From: Bolinopsis microptera | Lineage: Eukaryota; Ctenophora; Tentaculata; Lobata; Bolinopsidae | Assembly (NCBI RefSeq): GCF_026151205.1 | Contig: NC_087077.1 | Coordinates: 2,048,001 to 2,108,000, forward strand | Direction of reading: 5' to 3' | Length of the DNA stretch: 60,000 nucleotides | In this document: positions 12,401-23,126 of the stretch, piece by piece | How the letters are laid out: each line of letters opens with the position of its first letter | How positions within the stretch are numbered: position 1 is the first letter of the stretch | The notes under the pieces: generated by a model | Database searches by the model: none | Told to the model about the DNA's origin: nothing | The model's input: the letters and a program-made list of their open reading frames with translations, nothing else | Translations under genes and position numbers: made by a program

Positions 12401-15400
12401 AGCATGTTTAGGGTTTGTTTTAATGTAGATAATTAGTAATTAGTAGGGTAATTACTAATTAGTAGGGTCAGTCACAAGGTTGATAAGAGTCGGTTTTCTT
12501 TCCAGAAATGGCAAAACAACCAAGATTTACCCCGCAAAGTTACTCAACTCATCTTTCTCATAGAGTCTCAGAAAATGATCGTGGGTAGAAAAGCAGCGTT
12601 CTGCTTCACGGTTATTTGATTTACACCGCCCGGCATTATATTAACCTTACCTGTTGTCTAATCATAATTAAGAACCAATTAATCAGGCGAGTTACCCAAC
12701 GCGAGGAGATGGAACAATGCATGATCCAGCTAAATTGCTCTTAAGAGCTCTAGTGTAATTAATTAAATAATCCCACTAGAACTAAGCCGAACAAATTCCC
12801 ACGGAGTTAAGATTATGAATTCAATACATCATGAATCGCTGTGTTCACAATGTGATTTAGTGTAGGCTGTGTGTGTAACAGTGATGTGACAGTTGTAATT
12901 AAAGACATTACAAACTCTAGAGCTGTGTGTGTAACAGTGATGTGACAGTTGTGATAACAGAACATTACAAACTCTAGAACTGTGTGTGTAACAGTTATGT
13001 GACAGTTGTGATTAAAGAACATTACAAACTCTAGAGCTGTGTGTGTAACAGTGATGTGACAGTTGTGATTACAGAACATTACAAACTCTAGAACTGTGTG
13101 TGTAACAGTTATGTGACAGTTGTGATTAAAGAACATTACAAACTCTAGAACTGTGTGTGTAACAGTTATGTGACAGTTGTGATTAAAGAACATTACAAAC
13201 TCTAGAACTGTGTGTGTAACAGTTATGTGACAGTTGTGATTAAAGAACATTACAAACTCTAGAACTGTGTGTGTAACAGTTATGTGACAGTTGTGATTAA
13301 AGAACATTACAAACTCTAGAACTGTGTGTGTAACAGTTATGTGACAGTTGTGATTAAAGAACATTACAAACTCTAGAACTGTGTGTGTAACAGTTATGTG
13401 ACAGTTGTGATTAAAGAACATTACAAACTCTAGAACTGTGTGTGTAACAGTTATGTGACAGTTGTGATTAAAGAACATTACAAACTCTAGAGCTGTGTGT
13501 GTAACAGTGATGTGACAGTTCAAGTGATTAAAGAACATTACAAACTCTAGAACTGTGTGTGTAACAGTGATGTGACAGTTGTGATTAAAGAGCATTACAA
13601 ACTCTAGAACTGTGTGTGTAACAGTGATGTGACAGTTGTGATTAAAGAACATTACAAACTCTAGAGCTGTGTGTGTTGAGGTTTATTGGCTCTATACAGT
13701 ATACACAGTTTGTTACTAGGACGATTAAAAGCTGGATTAATTCTTGCGAGTCTTGTATGAGTTGTAAGCAAATGGTTAGATCTGAGAGAATACCTGGGTC
13801 TCGTGTTGTGATTTGTTGATGTAACGTTTAGCAGATTATAAACACTGACCGCTAACTTTCGCTTTTTAGGCTGCGCAAACACAAAACTTGACACGCACAG
13901 CTCACTCAAACCTCTAGGTCACGAGGTTTTTAATGCATTAGTCAGAGTGAGAAGTGAATCATATTTTTGTTTAGACACGTGACAGTGATCCTTGGTTCTG
14001 GTCAGTCAATGCTTGAAGCTGATTGGCTAATCGCTGACACGTGTCAGAAAAATACGGTTGACCTTTCCACCATCATCATCAAGATTTATACATTTATAAT
14101 ACACACTGCTAAGCTCACTCCACACAGCCTCAACACTGTTCCTCTAATTATAATTATAATTACTGTTACACGTGTAAAAGTTATGCAATGTGTAAGCTGC
14201 CAAGCTGATCCTTTGTACCGTACTACTGGTAATTCCCGTGTGCTGGGTTTCTTACCATTGCTAGCAAGCCAAACCATAATTGCTCAAGTATTTGTGCACT
14301 TAGGCAATATTAATATTGAAAGATGGGATAATAATTAATAGCCACACTGGAATGCAGGATCTAGATGTAGTGTCTACCAGCTTACCAGATATAATATTAC
14401 AGACCAGTACGCTTTCCAAGCAACTATATAATTGAGAATATTATATAATAATTAGCATTGATCTCTTCCTGGATTATACTTTTAAACTGCACACGGTTTA
14501 TAGTTTAGAAGATTAAGTGCCAGCATTATACATATCTTTATTCTGACAGTCAGTGAGTCAGTAGTATGCGCAGTAATTCAGTTCTACGACAAACTGTCTG
14601 GTTAATTATATATTCTAAAGGCAAACAAAACAGCCCTGAGCTCAATGGTAAAGTTAAACTATCGGCAGAATGGAACAATCCCGACCCACCTTAAGTGGGA
14701 AGCTTAGGTGGGAAGTTTAGGTGGGAAGTTTAGGTGGGAAGTTTAGGTGGGAAGTTTAGGTGGGAAGTTTAGGTGGGACTTTGGATCACATCACTCTTTA
14801 CTTAGAAGTTCACCTTATGGCTGATTTCAGTGTCCGAGCGTTTAGATGGGAAGTTTAAGTGGGACTCTTAGAGGATCGTGTGATTGGTCCGTGAATATTG
14901 TCAAGGACAGATTGTGGTGATAATCACAATACTTCGCCCGTCATTAAATCACACTATGGTATAAATACCGTTAAGATCATCATTTTCATCCTACCCTGCA
15001 ACCACAATCTATCAACATGCCTTTCCAACCAGCTAGACTTGGACTTCACTTTGAGATAATGACCCTAGCAGCAACCGAAGACAGTTCCAGATCGTTCCTG
15101 ATGACTAAACAGATTCTAAAACCCACCCAGAACTGTGATGCCTGCAACAGTCCCATGGTTCTCTCACCTTGTGCAGCCTCCAAATCTGCAAAAACTGTAA
15201 AAGATATACAACTGAAACTTTTTTGACTGGGTCAAATGCTTTAATGGCCTTCAAATCAGCATGAAAAAATAAAAAATTGGCCAAGAAATAGGAGTTTTAG
15301 AGCCCAAAATTTGGTACCCCAAGTGGTGTCAAAAACGCGAATTAAATAGGTAAATTAACTTTATTTACAGTGTCCTATGTAGTAATAGGAAGGTTGCGTT

Positions 15401-18400
15401 TAAGATTAGGAGCACTGTGGTTGTGAAATGTTTGGTAGTATAGGGACCGCTACACATTTCCGGGTAGTGCGACATTTCGTGTAATAGTTTAATTGTTTAA
15501 CAGTTGGTTCAGAAATTAGAAATTTTTGGTTTATATTTCATTTTACACGGTTTGACTGTATTCGGTTGACTGGCAAACCTGCTGTCAGACCAACTGCCAT
15601 TTGTAGTTGTCCGCTCTTTTGCACCTGACTTACAGCTAGGCCTGTGGTTGGTCCTCGCGACCACAGGATGACTGTCCATGTCAGTGGAGTGCTCATTGAC
15701 TAGACTTGTCTAGACGCTGGTGCAGGCTGTTTGCGTTATGCCGTCACGCGTTGTGGCGTGACGAAGTTTTGAGAGTATACCCGGAGAGCTCACTTCTTAG
15801 TTGCCCCTTAATATTTTTAAGGGATTCGAATTGACGGTAGCCAGTCTTACTGAGCACTACCAATTGTGATTAGACACGTCAATCGATTAGAGCGAACACT
15901 TGGAGGTTTTTATCTGTTGACGTTCACTTTGTATTACTTTTCCATTTAATTAATTATCCATTTTAATATACTCGTTTCCTTTCTACCATACGGTACGCCC
16001 TGCCGTTCGTGCTGCGGGACTAGAGCTTGACTAGCATACACTAAATACCAAGAAACGCGGTTTTCTATACTAATGGTTACTAATGAAATGCTCCCCCTCC
16101 TGGAAATGAGTGAGTGATGTCGGACCACTTTCCACGTGGCTTCCACAAGCTCCGCCTAATTTTGTCATTGACATAAAGTAAGACAGCACAAATTGAGCAC
16201 AAATCTTCGTAAAATAATTAATAAATGTAGATAAAGTGTAGATATAGTAACTAGCGGTACTAACTGTTTTTTAGGGCAGCAACTGGATGGAAAAAAGGCG
16301 GACAAAGATAAAAAAGGTTACTTTTTTTTCTTTTCTTAAAAACAACAATTATGTGCGCTTTTTGAAACAAGATCTTTCATTGTCCACTAAAAAAAACCTT
16401 CCAAATCACTGCTTTGTTTAGAACCCGTCGTAGAATTAATATAAACATTCCGGTGCAATTAAAATTTCGAAGGTTAATATGAAGCATTCTTTCCTTTTCA
16501 CAACATATTAAGGCAATTTTTAAATTTAAAAAATCACATTCTTGTAGTTGCTTTTCTTACTTAAGTGAAACGGTAGGTGTCCCTTTCCCCTTGATTTGCA
16601 AAACCAACGTCGAACACATGGTTATGTTAAAAAAGAAGGTAGTAGCCTCCTTTTCAGCTCCGAAGTCCGAATAAATTGGAATGAAAATTAGAAATTTAAG
16701 TGCACTAGAAGTTCTAATTTTACGATGTAGTTCACACTAAGAGATAAAATCATCCGGAATCATGCAAGGTCGTTTCAAGACTAGTTCAAGGTTTAATTCC
16801 AATGTCCAAGACCCCTCATCTTACTCCAAGATGCAGTTGAAGAGGGGTATACAGCTGTAGAGGGGTTTAGATTAGTATCTTCCGGCAGTATGCTGTTTGA
16901 TCATTTCCACCTCCGCTTGACCAGATTGATCTACTGTCGGCTGAGTTAATCTGTTTCCAAGGACTTCTTGGATGACTTATCAAGGAATGTCTATCACCCT
17001 GGTCTAGGGCTGGCTTCCAGTTGTCTCCTTCAATAAAGTCAGGTTTTTCCCAGCCACTCTCCTCCACTCCAGCACATCTCCAGGAATTGTCCGAGACCAT
17101 GAGATCGTTTCCTTCCGAATCCTTCATGCCTGCTGCGATACCATAGCCACCAGCATGATTGGAACATTTAACTGCTGATGACCCGGGTGGGTGATGGAAC
17201 ACTGAGTGACGCTAGTGCCTGCCAGTTTGTGTCTGTGTACTTCTGAACTCCATCTATATAAACTGTTGTATGATCGTCACAAAGTACCTTTAACGAATAG
17301 GGCTCGCAAGGCTGGTCGTTGCATTCTTGTGTCTCCTCAGCATCTCCTACGCAGTTAGATCCACCGTAAGCAGGGGCTGGGTCGGAGCAGCTCCTCCTTC
17401 TCTTCCGGGATCCTCCTCCGCAAGCAGCCGAGCAGTCTGACCAATCCCCGAAATCACTCCAGGTTCCATCAGTTGGACAAGTGTGGCCACACTTTTTCAG
17501 GACTTGTTCAAGTTTACCGCATTTCCTCGAAGCTTTTTTCTTTAAGGGGGGGGGCCAATGGATATTTTTTTGTAAAACTTGATTTCGAGATAGCAGTTGA
17601 CCAACAAACTAGGACCAGTGACCGAACTTTTGAGGGGGTCCCGGACCCTAACCGCCAAACGGTGCCTGCGGGGCAGCCACGCCCATATTTGGTCCAAATT
17701 AGGCCCAATTTAGCCAAATACCCTGAACATGCCCAAAACCCAAATTTTAGGTGCTCTACTTGTAGCTAGTGGTCTCCTGAACTCGTATATGAAATTTCAT
17801 CAAGATTGGACAAAAAATGACTGAGTTATGAGCCAAAAACCATATGCCCATATTTGGGCATACGCACCAAATTTGGTAGATTTCGTCCCATAAATTGGTC
17901 AAATATCAATATTTTTCACTGAAAGTTACTTTATATGAAAGGTAAGCCTAAACTACATATTCTCTGTAAGTAATAGCTTTATATCTGTTTAAATGTGGAT
18001 ACTAAGGCGAAAAGACCACAAAAAATGAACTAAATTGCCCATATCTTGGTTCGCGATATTCGCGGAATTGATCTCATTAAAATTGTAACAACTCGATCAG
18101 TTTTCAAAATTTTTCCATGAAATTTTCGGAATCGACTCGAAATCGCATTTCCACCTTAGTTTGAGAACAGATTTTTGATTTAGGCCTCCAAAAAAATTTG
18201 GCGGCCAAATTCCAAAATTTTCCCGGAGAAATTCAGAATTTGGCCGCCAAATTTTTTTTGAGGCCTTAATCAAAAATCTGTTCTCAAACTAAGGTGGAAA
18301 TGCGATTTCGAGTCGATTCCGAAAATTTCATGGAAAAATTTTGAAAACTGATTGAGTTGTTACAATTTTAATGAGATCAATTCCGCGAATATCGCGAACC

Positions 18401-21400
18401 AAGATATGGGCAATTTAGTTCATTTTTTGTGGTCTTTTCGCCTTAGTATCCACATTTAAACAGATATAAAGCTATTACTTACAGAGAATATGTAGTTTAG
18501 GCTTACCTTTCATATAAAGTAACTTTCAGTGAAAAATATTGATATTTGACCAATTTATGGGACGAAATCTACCAAATTTGGTGCGTATGCCCAAATATGG
18601 GCATATGGTTTTTGGCTCATAACTCAGTCATTTTTTGTCCAATCTTGATGACATTTCATATACGAGTTCAGGAGACCACTAGCTACAAGTAGAGCACCTA
18701 AAATTTGGGTTTTGGGCATGTTCAGAGTATTTGGCTAAATTGGGCCTAATTTGGACCAAATATGGGCGTGGCTGCCCCGCAGGCACCGTTTGGCGGTTGG
18801 GGTCTGGGACCCCCTCAAAAGTTCGGTCACTGGTCTTAGTTTGTTGGTCAACTGCTATCTCGAAATCAAGTTTCACAAAAAAATATCCATTGGCCCCCCC
18901 CCTTAACTTACCATCGCTGGATTCACAGCCCAGAGACGACTGGAAACCTTTCTGTAGGCACTTCTTGCTGTACTGCTTGATTTTCTTGTTCAGTCTCTTG
19001 TTCTTCAATGGACACTCGTACGAAGTAACGATTAACACTAAAAGTGTTAGCAAAACTACAGATGCGCAGAAATGTTTCATTGCTCGAGAGGATTAAGTTG
19101 ATAGGAGTAAACAAATTTGAATCGCCAAGTCGAAGTAATTTATGACTAAGTAAACTGTGAGTTTTCTTTCTAGGCGGGGATTCAGCCGTTTTTGAGTCGG
19201 TACGTAACAGCTGCATAACAATAGTCCTCGCTCGTTCATTTGCCCTGAATGTCTCAATCTTTTAGATTCAAATCTCAACTACATTGTTTAATCATCTAAA
19301 AGTTTCATTATCGTCGGTCTTGCACCGAGGGCTAAATTTGACGACCTAACCAATTGTTTAATCTTCCAGCTCTCAAACTTTTGAAGTTTAGACTGTCCCT
19401 CATTACATCTGAACTAATATAATATATATATTTCTTTGGTGCACAATAGTAGTGGTGGTATGTCAACAAACTCCACCCCCAGTATAATAGTACTCCGTGC
19501 ATATTAGTCATGATGCGATGAGGGAAAGTCTTGACTGAAAAAACAAAAACACAAAGACTTATTAAGAGACAACCGGTGCCAAACCTTGAAATTGTTGTTT
19601 TCTTGAAAACTGATAAAACTTTGAAGGAGAGCCAAGTTTGAGCTAGAATATGAAACAATTGCACTGCCACACGTGAAATGTTTATCTGACGAGGGCGGTA
19701 GTAAACTGACCACAGCTATAATTAAACCATATCATTAACAATAAGGGGGCCGAAATCTTATTCTAACTTACTAACCCAACTATAACCGTCCAAAAGCAGT
19801 CGAATAATTAATAGGCAGCTCCGATCACGGTGAATATGGTATCCCTAGTAACCCTAATAACTCTAGTAACCAGACTATATCATAGTGTTACTAGTAACCC
19901 TAGTAACTCTAGTAACCAGACTATATCATAGTGTTACTAGTAACCCTAGTAACTCTAGTAACCAGACTATATCATAGTGTTACTAGTAACCCTAATAACT
20001 CTAGTAACCAGACTATATCATAGTGTTACTAGTAACCCTAGTAACTCTAGTAACCAGACTATATCATAGTGTTACTAGTAACCCTATTAACTCTAGTAAC
20101 CAGACTATATCATAGTGTTACTAGTAACCCTAGTAACTCTAGTTACCAGACTATATCATAGTGTTACTAGTAACCCTAATAACTCTAGTAACCAGACTAT
20201 ATCATAGTGTTACTAGTAACCCTAGTAACTCTAGTAACCAGACTATATCATAGTGTTACTAGTAACCCCTCTAATGATACGAACAACGCATAATTACCTG
20301 AATTTATGCCCGTATTTACCATAAACTTATGGTATTTACCTTAAATTTATGCATATTAAATATGAACATAACCTCTCTCTCTCTCTCTCTCCCCCGCAAC
20401 TCATTCGAAATTACTATACAATCGTGTGATTGGTCCGTGAATATTGTCAAGGACAGATTGTGTTGATAATCACTTCACTTCGCCCGTCATTAAATCACAC
20501 TATGGTATAAATACCGTTAAGATCATCATTTTCATCCTACCCCGCAACCACAATCTATCAACATGCCTTTCCAACCAGCTAGACTTGGACTTCACTTTGA
20601 GATAATGACCCTAGCAGCAACCGAAGACAGTTCCAGATCGTTCCTGATGACTAAACAGATTCTAAAACCCACCCAGAACTGTGATGCCTGCAACAGTCCC
20701 ATGGTTCTCTCACCTTGTGCAGCCTCCAAATGAGCAGATCTCTACATTTGGAAGTGCGGACGCCCCTGCAAGAAGACAAAAAACATCAGATCCGGAAGTG
20801 TCCTGAGTGGATCCAACCTACCATTCCAGCACTTCTTGCTCGGCATCTTCAGAGGGCTGGGTAGTAGAGGGTCCGGCATCTTCAGAGGGCTGGGTAGTAG
20901 AGGGTCCGGCATCTTCAGAGGGATGGGTAGTAGAGGGTCCGGCATCTTCAGAGGGCTGGGTAGTAGAGGGTCCGGCATCTTCAGAGGGCTGGGTAGTAGA
21001 GGGTCCGGCATCTTCAGAGGGCTGGGTAGTAGAGGGTCCGGCATCTTCAGAGGGCTGGGTAGTAGAGGGTCCGGCATCTTCAGAGGGCTGGGCAGTAGAG
21101 GGTCCGGCATCTTCAGAGGGCTGGGTAGTAGAGGGTCCGGCATCTTCAGAGGGATGGGTAGAAGGGAGTCCGGCCGGCTGAGGAGGAAGAGGTCGAATGG
21201 CAGGAGTAGAAGGGTTTTCCAGCTGCAGTGTAGGCATTATGTCCGTCCAGTCGGGAAGTCCCACCTAAACTTCCCACCTAAACTTCCCACCTAAACTTCC
21301 CACCTAAACTTCCCACCTAAACTTCCCACCTAAGCTTCCCACTTAAGGTGGGTCGGGATTAAGTTTGTTCCATTCTGCCAAACTCTAACATCTGGATTCC

Positions 21401-22119
21401 GGATTGAAACTTACCAATGCTTTTGATCTGTTTAGAACTGTCAAGGTCCCAGAGTTTAATGGTAGAATCCAAGCTAGACGAGGCTGCCACAGTTCCCGCA
21501 GCATTGATAGTGACTGATACCACTCCAAGTTGATGTCCCTTTAGTGTAGCTCTGTAGTCTAGGAAATCATCCCTGGAAGGAGAAGAATGAAGATAAGGAA
21601 TATTTTAACTGCTAATAAAATCCTTTTGTATCATGTTTTAAATACCCCCTCCCGGATTTGAACTTGATTTACATCATTCCTGGAAGGAGAAGATAAGGAA
21701 TAATTGAATTTGATTTCCAACATTACATATTATTTACATTTACAGTTCGGAGAGTAGCCTAGCCACAGAAGTTGTGCGTTTATATTATGCTAGCTCTAAA
21801 AATATGTAAGCAATCGTGACCAAGGATTCGAGTTAAGTTACTGAATTTTGCCGACGTCAATTAACGACCATCCTTACTAACCAGTGACCAGCACATAATA
21901 CGTATCAACTTAACCAATTACCCGTCTATTACCCACCGATTACCCACCAATTACCCACCAATTACCCGCCCAAACTAACCTCCAATTCCAGCTCTTGACC
22001 AGATCATCCACTCCTCCAGTAATAATATTCTCGGAGTTATCCTTCTCACTCCGTGCCCACGCAACCGACCAGATACTGTCCTCGTGACCGTCTTCTCGTT
22101 TGTGGAACATTTGATACAT
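6427..22119 (-). CDS. WDR61: WDR61/SKI8 orthologue, seven-bladed WD40 protein (complete, 7 exons)
   Basis: Coding exons in transcript order: 22119-21980, 21572-21415, 12372-12238, 11900-11805, 10328-10191, 7315-7164, 6516-6427. Phases are consistent throughout and give 302 aa plus stop; human WDR61 is 305. Diagnostic segments recognised from the animal family include DSIWSVAW near the start, [93 protein letters not shown] and the C-terminal [14 protein letters not shown]. The family protein is a single beta-propeller. It serves the cytoplasmic Ski RNA-decay complex and, in animals, the nuclear Paf1 transcription-elongation complex. Introns 2 (9.0 kb) and 5 and 6 are loaded with repeats, and intron 2 carries a same-strand TSP1 gene. 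The start is the first ATG upstream of the conserved WSVAW blade. Confidence 0.96.
8511..8580. repeat. 20-bp tandem repeat carrying TCACGTGA palindromes
   Basis: The unit AGTCACGTGACAGTAGACTC occurs about 3.5 times, giving four TCACGTGA octamers at 20-bp spacing inside a WDR61 intron. The octamer is the perfect palindromic E-box/CLEAR-type site of bHLH-Zip factors. Confidence 0.85.
9472..9790. repeat. 11-bp minisatellite of CACGTG E-boxes
   Basis: The unit TGGTAATCACG (rotations of TCACGTGGTAA) repeats about 28 times with a few variants: GGATCTCACG units, and CGTAG or CGCGG substitutions. Nearly every unit junction makes a CACGTG hexamer, so the block is a dense E-box array at one-helical-turn spacing. 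It lies within WDR61 intron 5/6. Confidence 0.9.
9948..10229. repeat. GTGTTAAGTAACC repeats including a 78-bp duplication of WDR61 exon end and donor
   Basis: Several copies of a CCAGTGTTAAGTAACC motif precede a tandem pair (10081-10151 and 10159-10229, one mismatch). The right copy holds the last 39 coding bases of WDR61 exon 5 and its donor. The left copy repeats both, so a second identical donor lies 78 bp into the intron. Confidence 0.85.
12858..13676. repeat. 57-bp minisatellite, about 14 units
   Basis: The unit contains TGTGTGTGTAACAG, GTGACAGTTGTGATTAAAG and ACATTACAAACTCTAGA. It repeats at 57-bp intervals with only point changes and one 3-bp insertion near 13520. Because 57 is divisible by three, it creates a spurious 279-codon open frame on the minus strand. 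It lies inside WDR61 intron 2. Confidence 0.95.
13677..14663. other. Intronic sequence with a CCAAT/E-box module
   Basis: No exon is recognised. At 13976-14044 two CACGTG sites bracket a GATTGGCTAAT (inverted CCAAT) motif. A similar arrangement recurs elsewhere in the window (see findings). Confidence 0.4.
14693..14780 (+). repeat. 13-bp subterminal repeat array (left)
   Basis: About seven copies of GGGAAGTTTAGGT immediately follow the left transposon terminus. The same unit, inverted, is at about 21262-21347 beside the right terminus. Subterminal short repeats are typical transposase-binding architecture in DNA transposons, though function here is inferred. Confidence 0.85.
15017..15284 (+). 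pseudogene. Merlin-like transposase N-terminal fragment, copy 1
   Basis: The frame opens [20 protein letters not shown] and continues to a zinc-ribbon half ([11 protein letters not shown]). The second half ([18 protein letters not shown]) sits in a shifted frame, so the copy is broken by an indel near 15185. The CxxC...CxxC ribbon followed by a T..TGS motif is what ISXO2/Merlin transposases carry ahead of the DDE core, which is absent here. A TATAAATAC box lies about 60 bp upstream. Confidence 0.5.
16867..19080 (-). pseudogene. Secreted thrombospondin type-1 repeat protein gene, interrupted by a foldback element and a 1-base frameshift
   Basis: The ATG at 19080 begins a signal peptide ([20 protein letters not shown]), then a basic cysteine-rich stretch. 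Coding runs to the TTAA at 18903-18906, where the 1.36-kb foldback starts. On its other side (from 17541 downwards) the same frame resumes with a [15 protein letters not shown] segment. Next comes a TSP1 repeat ([20 protein letters not shown] ... CNDQPC), then a C-terminal beta-rich domain ([20 protein letters not shown] ... [14 protein letters not shown]) ending at TAA 16867. Near 17175 the C-terminal domain shifts frame by one base: after RVI, an extra A precedes GCAGTTAAATG. The predicted secreted product is about 300 aa. The cysteine pattern before the TSP1 repeat is loosely ShK-like, which is not decisive. The gene is nested on the same strand in WDR61 intron 2. It could be a pseudogene, or expressed if the element is spliced out (see findings) and the frameshift is a read error. 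Confidence 0.7.
17546..18902. mobile_element. Near-perfect foldback (palindromic) element flanked by TTAA
   Basis: Two inverted arms of 667 bp (17546-18212 and 18236-18902) surround a 23-nt loop. They match almost base for base, with only scattered substitutions. The outer ends are nine G, then CCAATGGATATTTTTTTG, and its complement. TTAA is present immediately outside both ends (17542-17545 and 18903-18906), and one TTAA suffices to restore the host reading frame, so TTAA is the target duplication. No transposase is encoded. TTAA duplications are made by piggyBac- and Kolobok-type transposases. The G-initial terminus recalls Kolobok more than piggyBac, but that assignment is inference. Confidence 0.85.
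19846..20268. repeat. 46-bp minisatellite, about 9 units
   Basis: The unit includes CTAGTAACCCTAGTAACTCT and AGACTATATCATAGTGTTA and repeats every 46 bp with rare point changes. It lies in WDR61 intron 2 between the TSP1 gene and the right transposon end. Confidence 0.95.
20563..20840 (+). pseudogene. Merlin-like transposase N-terminal fragment, copy 2
   Basis: The opening is identical to copy 1 ([10 protein letters not shown]). It has an in-frame TGA after CAASK (20731), and the frame continues [25 protein letters not shown]. The W.C...C.KTK.IR.GS pattern is characteristic of the ribbon just before the ISXO2/Merlin DDE domain. The frame then runs into the 33-bp minisatellite and no catalytic core follows. 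Confidence 0.55.
20842..21178. repeat. 33-bp minisatellite, about 10 units
   Basis: The unit carries GGGCTGGGTAGTAGAGGG and TCCGGCATCTTCAGA. It is GC-rich relative to its surroundings. Its length is divisible by three, so it yields open frames in four registers (120-150 codons) that I do not regard as genes. Confidence 0.95.
21262..21347 (-). repeat. 13-bp subterminal repeat array (right, inverted)
   Basis: CCCACCTAAACTT units, the reverse complement of the array at 14693-14780, abut the right transposon terminus. Confidence 0.85.
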
Positions 22120-23126
22120 GGTGGTGGTGGTAGGGGTGGTACACTGGGTGGTACACTGGGCTAGAGGTGATGGTTTTGAAGTAAAGTTGTTGTGGTTTGG
22201 AGTTAATTATTGTTGAGGGAAGACTTGGGACATTTTATAAGAAGCTTTTTTTTATTTGAGTCATTTTCAGAAATGTTTCCTCAGTACAGCTCATGATAAG
22301 ATTTTCAAACAAAATCAATGAAACTCAGTTACAGCATCATTAAACCAATTAAATGTAGAAAACAAAATTTAAATTTAATACAAGGCAGATTGAAATTATA
22401 TCAATATAAGTATATAATATTATGTATATTGGGCTACACCCCTAAGTCTAAACTACAGCTACAAATCTACAACAGACTATGTTATCTGAAATTTTTGAAC
22501 CTTTTATATCATAAGTCATAACGCTGCTCTAAGTTACAAAAATTACTATTTTAAAGCAGCAATATTTTTGACAAAAAATTAACCTAAAAGGTTAACAAGT
22601 TTTGGGTTATTAAGTTTTAGGTTATCAACCAAGTTTCAAGTTTAAGGATAAAATCACAATATTTGCAGGAAATCTAAGCTATGTAGTTCTACATCTGACG
22701 ACGTTAAGAAGAAGATTGCGTAATTGAAAGTATAAAATTCCATCATTAAGCATTCAACCATAATTAATCATTAAAAAGAATAATTTAAGCGGTAGCCTTT
22801 AACTTTTTCAAATACTTGGTAAAATCCCATATAAGTTTTATGATCTATATCAGTTATCAATTTAAATCTTTATGATACAGGTTCGAGCTTCAAATATCCA
22901 ATTTTATCATAACATTCTATTGTAAGTACAATAACTGAATAAAAAATCTACGTCAGATGGTATCATAAACAGTGGATTGGAGGCCAAATGTTTTCCCAAA
23001 ATCTTCCAGCTCCTTGAAATCCAAATAAGGATCCATGCAAAATATATAATGATCTATACACTGCAATGGGCAATGTGAACTCTAAGAATACACTCTTTCG
23101 AGTTGAACAAACAAATCGGGCACTCA
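22120..23126. other. Intergenic: WDR61 5' side to CCDC186 3' side
   Basis: About 1 kb of AT-rich sequence. The region just upstream of the WDR61 ATG is GGT/CCA-rich (CCACCACCACC on the minus strand). The rest is probably the CCDC186 3'UTR. I see no other gene; the open frame at 22318-22521 is low-complexity. Confidence 0.4.

Larger units (their letters stand above)
14664..21379. mobile_element. Merlin/ISXO2-like DNA transposon remnant with inverted ends (composite)
   Basis: The two ends are inverted copies. Each starts GGCAGAATGGAACAA, then (after a 6-bp indel) CCCGACCCACCTTAAGTGGG, followed by an array of a 13-bp GGGAAGTTTAGGT unit (14693-14780 and, inverted, about 21262-21347). The flanking 8-mers AAACTATC and AAACTCTA match at 6 of 8 positions, compatible with a decayed Merlin-size target duplication. 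Inside each end lies a copy of a 311-bp segment (14875-15185 and 20421-20731) with a TATAAATAC box and a transposase-like N-terminal reading frame. The 5 kb between them holds unrelated sequence, including the TSP1 gene, so this may be two elements or a composite. Confidence 0.6.

Noticed and set aside
12813-13652. 279-codon minus-strand open frame
   Set aside because: It is entirely the 57-bp minisatellite translated; a repeat divisible by three gives open frames without selection.
13661-13909. 82-codon minus-strand frame with a basic PKKRK patch
   Set aside because: No homology or promoter evidence, lies between repeats in an intron, and its 3' end is minisatellite sequence.
20742-21294. 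Four overlapping open frames of 120-150 codons
   Set aside because: All are translations of the 33-bp minisatellite in different registers; only the upstream transposase fragment has family signal.
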